Assembly: GCA_002943765.1 (NCBI GenBank)
Contig: PQWQ01000019.1
Location: 620,001-684,000, forward strand
Reading direction: 5' to 3'
Origin: Psoroptes ovis
Lineage: Eukaryota > Arthropoda > Arachnida > Sarcoptiformes > Psoroptidae
Length of the DNA: 64,000 nt
A model generated the notes under the pieces. It ran no database searches. It was not told the origin of the DNA and worked only from the letters and a program-made list of their open reading frames with translations. A program made the position numbers and the translations under genes. Shown here piece by piece: positions 57,554-64,000 of this stretch (within the stretch, counting starts at the first letter, position 1; every line of letters begins with the position of its first letter).

Positions 57554-57866
57554 ATATATGAAGTATGAAAAATTGTGCAGACTAATAAATTTTTTCGGAG
57601 ATAAAATAAGGGACACAAAGCAATAAATAAAATCCAATCGGTATCTGGCAAGTATCTAATGGGGTTTTTGCTTGCATTATCAAATGCTATTCGAATGGAT
57701 TTATTCATGTGGAGCTCTGTTACCAGATAATAGATTTGAAACGTCGGCGCCATTCCATTCAATTCAAAATGGATTGAAACTATAGCCATAATCATCATAA
57801 TAATAAACGATCTTGAAAGCCTGTCACTTACGGTTATCGAACCAAAATAAAAAAAAAGCAAAATAT

Positions 57867-57945
57867 TAGATTGTCCGAAAAGTTTTTGCTGGTTACATCG
57901 TTGGAAAATTATTGGAAAATCGGCAAGAACTTTTTGGACAAACTA
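57867..57945. mobile_element. Family-1 element, type c
   Basis: AGTTTTTGCTGGTTACATCG left, GGCAAGAACTTTTTGGAC right. Confidence 0.8.
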
Positions 57946-58646
57946 ATAAAAATTAAGTACAGAGAATATATTATTTGACTGGATAATAATAATAATCAAA
58001 ATACAGATATCTCGAGACAGACGGGAATAGAGACGACGGGTGTCTTGCATTTGGAATATATTTGATTCCAATCGTATGGACCTGGAACTTTAGACCTCGT
58101 TATTGGTTCAAATGATTCGTGAATTAAAGATTTTCGTTTCCTAAAATTTCCAATTGACATTGAATGAACATTATTCAGAATATTCGAGCGTGAATATTGA
58201 TTTTCACTTGGGACATTCTGAAAGATTTTTCCGAATATGCGCCAAGTTTATTCGGGGCGCGAACCATTTGGCGCCAAGTGGTGCACCGAAACACATGCCA
58301 CACATGCCTTAGTCTGAATGAATAAAACCAATCTAAAATGAAATGTAGCAATGAATTAAAGAGAGTAGCGTGCGCGCGCAAGCGCAATCAATAATCATTA
58401 AATATGGCGCCCAAAACATTTTTTCTTTAGAATATATCTTTACATGATCAAATATATTTCAGAAAAATGTGTGTGTGGACTAAATTCAATATTTTTCTAT
58501 GAATTTATTAAATTTTTCAAAATGAAAAAATACGAAGAAAAATTAGCAGGAAAATTTTAAAAATTAAAATTTTCATCAAACAAAATTTCCATCAACAAGT
58601 TTGGCAACAATAGCAAAGCAAATATGTAGCAAAAGCAAATTTATAT

Positions 58647-58724
58647 TAGGTTGTCCGAAAAGTTTTTGCCGATTTTCAGATGTTTTTCAATTAGTAAATC
58701 GGCCAAAACTTTTCGGACAACCTA
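58647..58724. mobile_element. Family-1 element, type c
   Basis: GGTTGTCCGAAAAGTTTTTG left, CCAAAACTTTTCGGACAACC right; symmetric arms. Confidence 0.85.
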
Positions 58725-58927
58725 AAATTTGGAAGAAAATTTGCACATTTTTCTTTTTCAAAAGTGGATTCGAATTTCGTACGAATGTGTGATTTTCCTT
58801 ATTTTTCGAGAAGAAAAATTGAAAAATTCAAATCGAATAAATTTTTCGAATAAAAGGGTTAACAACCAGATATATCTTAGATGAAAATTTTCAAAAAAAA
58901 AACTTTGATTAAATTTTTTTTTTTCGA

Positions 58928-59007
58928 TAGACTGTCCGAAAAGTTCGTTCGGCTTGATCGAATAGAGTTGTCGCATGAAAATCAGCCATAACTTTTCGGA
59001 CAACCTA
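58928..59007 (+). mobile_element. Family-1 element, type a
   Basis: Left end TAGACTGTCCGAAAAG. Confidence 0.85.
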
Positions 59008-59430
59008 ATAAATCAAAAAAAAACCTTGTGATTTCAAGCCATGATGATGAGGGTTTAACCTCATTAATTTGAATTTTTTAAAATCAAATTCATGAACATG
59101 AATGTGATCTGTTTTCGGGCGATAATTGAATATGCACGAAACATTCAAATGCAAAATAACATATCCCATGCATACATGAAGCTCGAAGCATCCAAAAAAT
59201 TCAAATCAGACACTCACAAAATTAATTTGCATTTCACCCTTTCATACACTCAACAACCATCACTCCTTCAATCAGTTGATAATTACCCAATGGAATTAGT
59301 CAGTTTTTGATCGGCAAAAATCGCGCCATTTTAGCGTAGACATGCGTATTAGTACTCGTTGAATTTCGTGATCGATCGATCAAATATAATTTGTATGTGA
59401 AATATCACAGAGATTTAAGAAACAATATTG

Positions 59431-59510
59431 AAGGGTGTCCGGAAAGTTCTGGCCGATTTTCATGAGCAACTCTATTGTGATTAAGCCGAATGAACTTTTC
59501 GGACAGCCTA
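59431..59510 (-). mobile_element. Family-1 element, type a
   Basis: The left end AAGGGTGTCCGGAAAG lacks TA; the right is GGACAGCCTA. Confidence 0.8.
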
Positions 59511-59904
59511 AACATTTTCTTAATTTTTTTTCTGCTCAGCAACACTATCAAAAAATCAATAATTGAAATGACGCATGCGCAGATATTTTTAAGAAAATTG
59601 CTTTGTCCATAAAAATTTTGCTATTTTGTTTTAAACATTCAATTCATTATATTTATCTTGAATTGCCAGCTTCACTTGAAAAATGTAAAGATATTGTAGC
59701 GAGATTTATCGATCTGAGCATGCGCAGTGCAGTCATTCATTGTGCACATTCAAAAAAAAAGTATAATCTTTGGCCAGTTTTTTTTCTGGGTAATAAATTA
59801 CGAAATAAATGTGAAGCAATATATGAGGGGCACACATAATCAGCATCACAGAATGTGTCTGGTTTTCTATTTTTTAAAATTTCGATTTCTATAAGGACAT
59901 ATAT

Positions 59905-59985
59905 TAGATTGTTCCATAAGTTTTTGCCGATTTTCAAACGAAAAAAACATTTAAAAAAACGGCAAGAACTTATGGGACAACCCAA
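59905..59985. mobile_element. Family-1 element, type b
   Basis: GATTGTTCCATAAGTTTTTG left, CAAGAACTTATGGGACAACC right. Confidence 0.85.
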
Positions 59986-60194
59986 TATCTTCGTATGCAT
60001 ACCCATGAAACCCACTATTTACACATTGCCAAAAAAAAAATTCAAATCTTGTCTAGGGACTATGGATGTGTTTGTCTACCATAAATAATAATCATCTTTT
60101 TCATAATCACAAAATGTGTCATTTCGAAGATTATCAATGCACTTTATCTCTCAATGATGATATGGATACTGTAGCGATTTTCAATTGACAAATA

Positions 60195-60277
60195 TTAGAG
60201 GCTGTCCGGAAAGTTTTGGCCGATTTTCATCAGCAACTCTATCGCTATTAATCGGCCAGAACTTTTCGGACAACCTA
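60195..60277. mobile_element. Family-1 element, type a with two like ends
   Basis: The left half is GTTTTGGCCGATTTTCATC and the right half ATTAATCGGCCAGAACTTTTC. Both halves derive from the GGCC end. Confidence 0.8.
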
Positions 60278-60450
60278 ATACAAATAAATATTTTCTCGAG
60301 ATAAATTAATATTTCGAATTGAACTTAGAAGCACATATTTGATACTTTAAGTCCTTGTATGTGTGTTATTCATGCACCTAAGCATGAAATAAGCATCGTG
60401 TATGTGATGATCGAAATTGAGGGATTTAAGAGATAATAATTTGAAAATTT

Positions 60451-60530
60451 TAAGTTGTCCGTAAAGTTTTAGCCGATTTTCATGAACAACTCTATCGGAT
60501 TAAGCAGAATGAACTTTCTGGACAACCTGG
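60451..60530 (-). mobile_element. Family-1 element, type a
   Basis: AAGTTGTCCGTAAAG left, CTTTCTGGACAACC right. Confidence 0.8.
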
Positions 60531-60663
60531 ATATATTCAATCACATATTTTTATTTATTATCACTTAGATTAGTTTATTTATTTATTTTTCACTTATTCA
60601 TACTTTCTAGGGGCTAAATTGGGCCGAAAATCTGTTATTTGAATTGGTTGAAACTGTTAAATT

Positions 60664-60745
60664 TAGGCTGTCCGAAAAGTTCATTCCGCTTAATCATCAA
60701 TCGAATTGCTAGATGAAAATCAGTCAAAACTTTTCGGACAACCTA
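60664..60745 (+). mobile_element. Family-1 element, type a
   Basis: TA|GGCTGTCCGAAAAG left; core slightly long (AATCATCAATCGAATTG). Confidence 0.85.
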
Positions 60746-60810
60746 AATAAATTACAAATTCAAAACTCAATAAACTATTTGAAAATTTATATTCAAATAA
60801 AATAATTTCA

Positions 60811-60829
60811 ACACACACACACACACACA
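60811..60829. repeat. CA microsatellite
   Basis: (AC)9, ~65 bp after a family-1 element. Confidence 0.85.
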
Positions 60830-61044
60830 TAGCTCATTGAAATCAAATTTTTGATAGAAGAAATGATAGCAGCAATAATCATGCGCTCAACCAATCAATG
60901 TGTGGCCGAAATCGATTTTTTTTTTCTTTTGATTCGTCGTCATAAGCGAAAAAAAACATTTCGCTACAAAATAATCAATTTCGGGACAAGAACACACATG
61001 CGCATAAATCAATCAAAAAATACATGTTTTTTTTGTAGCCAAAT

Positions 61045-61126
61045 ATACAGGCTGTCCGTAAAGTTCATTCCGATTAATCAATAGAGTTTTTCATTAGAAA
61101 TCGGTCAAAACTTTTCGGACAGCCAA
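61045..61126 (+). mobile_element. Family-1 element, type a
   Basis: Left CAGGCTGTCCGTAAAG, right CTTTTCGGACAGCC. Confidence 0.8.
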
Positions 61127-61983
61127 ATATTTTGCTACTACTTGAACTAATGTTTAATTTATTCGTCGTCCACACACACACACATATATATACGAGGCAT
61201 CATCATCATCATCATCAAATCAACAAACTGGAAGAAATGTAAAAATAAAGAAGATCATCACATCTTCTTCGAGAAATGATGAACAGAAGAAATCATTCAT
61301 TAAAAATTCAATGAAAAATATGCATAAAGATATCGTTGCAATCATTGTTCGAATCACATAATCAAACAAACCTCATCATTCATTTCGAATATTTAAAGAA
61401 AATGAATTTTCTGTGTGTGAAATACATGATAATGTACTGATGACTATAAGTGTGTGTGTATGTGTGCATCTTAAAGAAAAGTGAAATTTTGGTTCGAGTG
61501 TTCTTAGGGGTTCATGTATTTATTTATTTATTTGTTACTGTATCCAAATATTCATTACAAAACATTCGAATCAAAATATTCAAATATTCAAAGGTGAAAA
61601 TTTGAAAATTTGAAAATTTCATAATTTTGACAGTTTTATTCTTTGATACTTTTGATGTGAATTTTTGATATGAATAGCCCCAGCATAATGAATTTTTGAA
61701 TAGTGTTTTTCACGTGTGTCTGTGTGTATTTTCAAAAAGTTTTGACAAGATTTTGACATGAATTTTCAAAGAAGAATTTTCAGTTTTGTCATCGATTCTT
61801 AAAGATTGATTGTGATTCATTTGAAAAATCTTGATTGAAATCAAACGAATATTTCTCAAGAAAATTTTGATACATTGTGAAATTTCACCGTGATGAAATT
61901 GCTACATAAATCAATCTTTGAGGGTAAATATTCATGTTTTTTTTAATTATGAACCATAATATTTTTGAATGAATAAAATCTAT

Positions 61984-62067
61984 TAGGGGTTGTCCGAAAA
62001 GTTCATTCGGTTTAATCCGATAGATTTGATCATAGAAAAATCGGCCAGAACTTTTCGTACAATCTAA
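61984..62067 (+). mobile_element. Family-1 element, type a
   Basis: TAGGGGTTGTCCG left, CTTTTCGTACAATCTA right. Confidence 0.8.
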
Positions 62068-62406
62068 TACATTATTGATTCGGAAAAAATCTGCATATAT
62101 TTGAATTCACTGATCATTTGCTTTTATGATATTTTCTTATTACGAAGGCTTTAGACCTTTTAGAAATGATGATCTAATGAATCAATCAATTAGTCTAAGA
62201 CTGACACTTTTTAACTTAAGAAACTTTTTTTTTTGTTGAAGACGCGATTCAATGTCTTAGAATTGAATTGTGAATCTGAAAGCTTAAAGCTTCTTAAACT
62301 CTACGACTACCAAATCCGAAATGAAGAATGGTCAAAAAGCAACATTAACTACTACTAGCATCGATTTTCTATGTGTGGTGGCAGCTGCCAATTGAAATTA
62401 ATATAT

Positions 62407-62488
62407 TAGGAGTTGTCCGTAAAGTTCATTCGGCTTAATCGATAGAGTTGTTGGATGGAAATTGGCAAGAACTTTTCGGACAGCCTAA
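62407..62488 (+). mobile_element. Family-1 element, type a
   Basis: The flanks on both sides are TAATATATTA (10 bp). The right half has GGCAAGAACTT like type c. Confidence 0.85.
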
Positions 62489-63652
62489 TATATTAGTGGA
62501 AATCATATAATATTGAAAATGAGGGGAGAAAAAAAAATGTAAATGAAATTCATTCATTTTCTTTCACTCCTCTTTTCATTTGCAATTTGAAATTTGATGT
62601 GTACTCGGAAAACATTGATGGCTTGAATAAGACTAAAACACAAGAATCTTGGTTTATTTAACAAGAAGATTCTTAAAGACTATAATTTTTGTTCATTTGT
62701 GAAAATATCGGAAGATATTTTGCGCGCTTTTTATCATTTATTTGCTGCATGTTTCAACGTAATAATTTGATAATTAATTTGATTAATTAGTGCACCGAAA
62801 CAAAATCAAAATGATTCTATGATTTTCATTATGCAAAGCAACAAGCTTTAAAAGGTATGTTTTTTAAAAGAATCAAAGAAATTTTTGTAAGAAAATAAAA
62901 TTGCAACAAGTTTAAATAAGAATTTTTACTTACCCCAAAATTCTAAACGATACGACCTTTAAATCCCAAGGATTCTCTTCGGAATTCTCTTCTCAGCTTG
63001 TCGAAAGCTAGCTATTTTCAAAGGTTTTTGAATTTTTGAATTTTTTGAAATTTGAACCAGGGCAAATAACGAAATACAGGCACAGTTGATAGACACAGTT
63101 ATTTGATGGTTTGGCATTGCTCCTTATCAGGCTATTACTTGATTTTTGAAGATTTTTTAAAGGTTTTTTAAGATTTTCACAAATTTTCACAAAGGTTTAA
63201 AGGTTTTGATCGTTTTCAATTGAATTTTGAATAAAAATGTAGCAATTTTTTCTATTTTTTCAAAAATGAAAAAAGTAGCGAAACAACAAAAACAATAAAA
63301 ACTAGGAAATAAAATTATTTTTATTTTCATTTATTATTATTTTCAATTCTTTCACTTTGTGCAATAATAATTAATTAAATGCTTGTTTTCATTTGAAAAA
63401 ATATAGTGAAAAAAAATGTATTAAATTTTGCTACAAATTAAATGTTAAAATAAATATTAAATGAAAACAAAAATAGTTTAATAATTTGTAATCGCGAATA
63501 AAAACACAAAACGAAACACTGAGAAAATGTATCGAATTTCGATCGTTTTTGTTTTGTTTTGTTTTGATTTAATTTAATGATAAATCTATAAATATGTGAA
63601 AGTAACTAACAGTATAAACACATGTGCTTCCAAATAATGAGTGATTTAATCA

Positions 63653-63730
63653 CGGATTGTCCGAAAAGTTTTTGCCGATTTTCTCATGATTACCTACGAT
63701 ATAATTGGCAAAAACTTTCCGGACAACCTA
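63653..63730. mobile_element. Family-1 element, type c
   Basis: AAGTTTTTGCCGATTTTCTC left, TTGGCAAAAACTTTCCGG right; the left flank ACGG lacks TA. Confidence 0.8.
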
Positions 63731-63983
63731 ATATAAGCATAAAATAATGCAATATGAATTTGAATGATGATTAATTTTCAAAACAATTGTTTTTTGCTTG
63801 TTTTTGTTTTTGAAAATGATGCATCATTTTTGACCTCGAAAAAATATATGAATTATTTCGATTTAATGATATTCAAATAATCAAAAAAAAGTCATTTTTT
63901 AAAATCATTTTTTTTCTGAAAAGGCCCGTATATTAAATATTTGACAGAATGAAATTTTCAGAAGAAATTCAATTATTTCAAAT

Positions 63984-64000
63984 TAGGTTGTTCGAAAAGT
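63984..64000. mobile_element. Family-1 element cut by the window edge
   Basis: Only TA|GGTTGTTCGAAAAGT is visible. Confidence 0.7.

Larger units (their letters stand above)
51683..64000. other. 12.3 kb gene-free region dense in miniature elements
   Basis: It holds 26 family-1 elements (one cut by the window edge), one family-2 element, CA repeats and AT-rich spacer. No coding exon or RNA gene is recognised on either strand. Confidence 0.5.

Overview
The window looks like nuclear DNA of a small arthropod, most likely an astigmatid (dust or scab) mite. It is very AT-rich, has many GAT/CAT trinucleotide runs, introns of mostly 58-77 bp with GT..AG ends, and animal gene families. I cannot fix the genus from sequence alone.

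Layout. 1-4850 (+): the 3' end of one gene, then two genes for putative secreted, low-complexity, Lys-rich proteins that I do not recognise. 5606-8250 (-): a two-exon Asp/Ser/Asn-rich protein with two transposon fragments in its intron. 10.1-15 kb: an unknown 226-aa protein (-); a divergent pair of mitochondrial gene-expression genes, a TFAM-like two-HMG-box protein (-) and ribosomal protein mS34 (+), sharing a ~300 bp promoter with a TATCGATA element; a small Cys-containing secreted protein (-); and a Gly/Tyr/His-rich small gene (-) with an in-frame stop in its first exon. 15.2-17.5 kb (-): an ABCH/ABCG-type half transporter. 18.3-21.2 kb (+): a six-exon DEG/ENaC channel. 21.25-25.2 kb: a 4 kb satellite of 35/36-bp units with a higher-order duplication. 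26.6-29.3 kb (-): a large SERTA-domain protein (Taranis type). 29.4-40.7 kb: gene-free, packed with short palindromic elements. 40.7-48.3 kb (-): RSL24D1 (60S biogenesis), an SLC22-type transporter and an M14B carboxypeptidase. 51.2-51.7 kb (-): RNA polymerase II subunit RPB11. 51.7-64 kb: gene-free and again packed with short elements.

The dominant non-genic feature is a family of about 57 short (~78-83 bp, one of ~105 bp) elements. They have mariner-like terminal inverted repeats (GGTTGTCCGAAAAGTT and a GGTTGTCCCATAAGTTC variant) next to TA. They look like non-autonomous miniature transposons; no transposase gene is present. A second, rarer palindromic family (three copies, 122-165 bp) is built from ~21-bp sub-repeats. 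Gene-dense blocks and the satellite region are almost free of both.

The exon structures given here were worked out by hand from splice signals and reading-frame continuity. The genes are mostly independent housekeeping, transport or secreted-protein genes and do not form an operon. The one clear functional pairing is TFAM/mS34.
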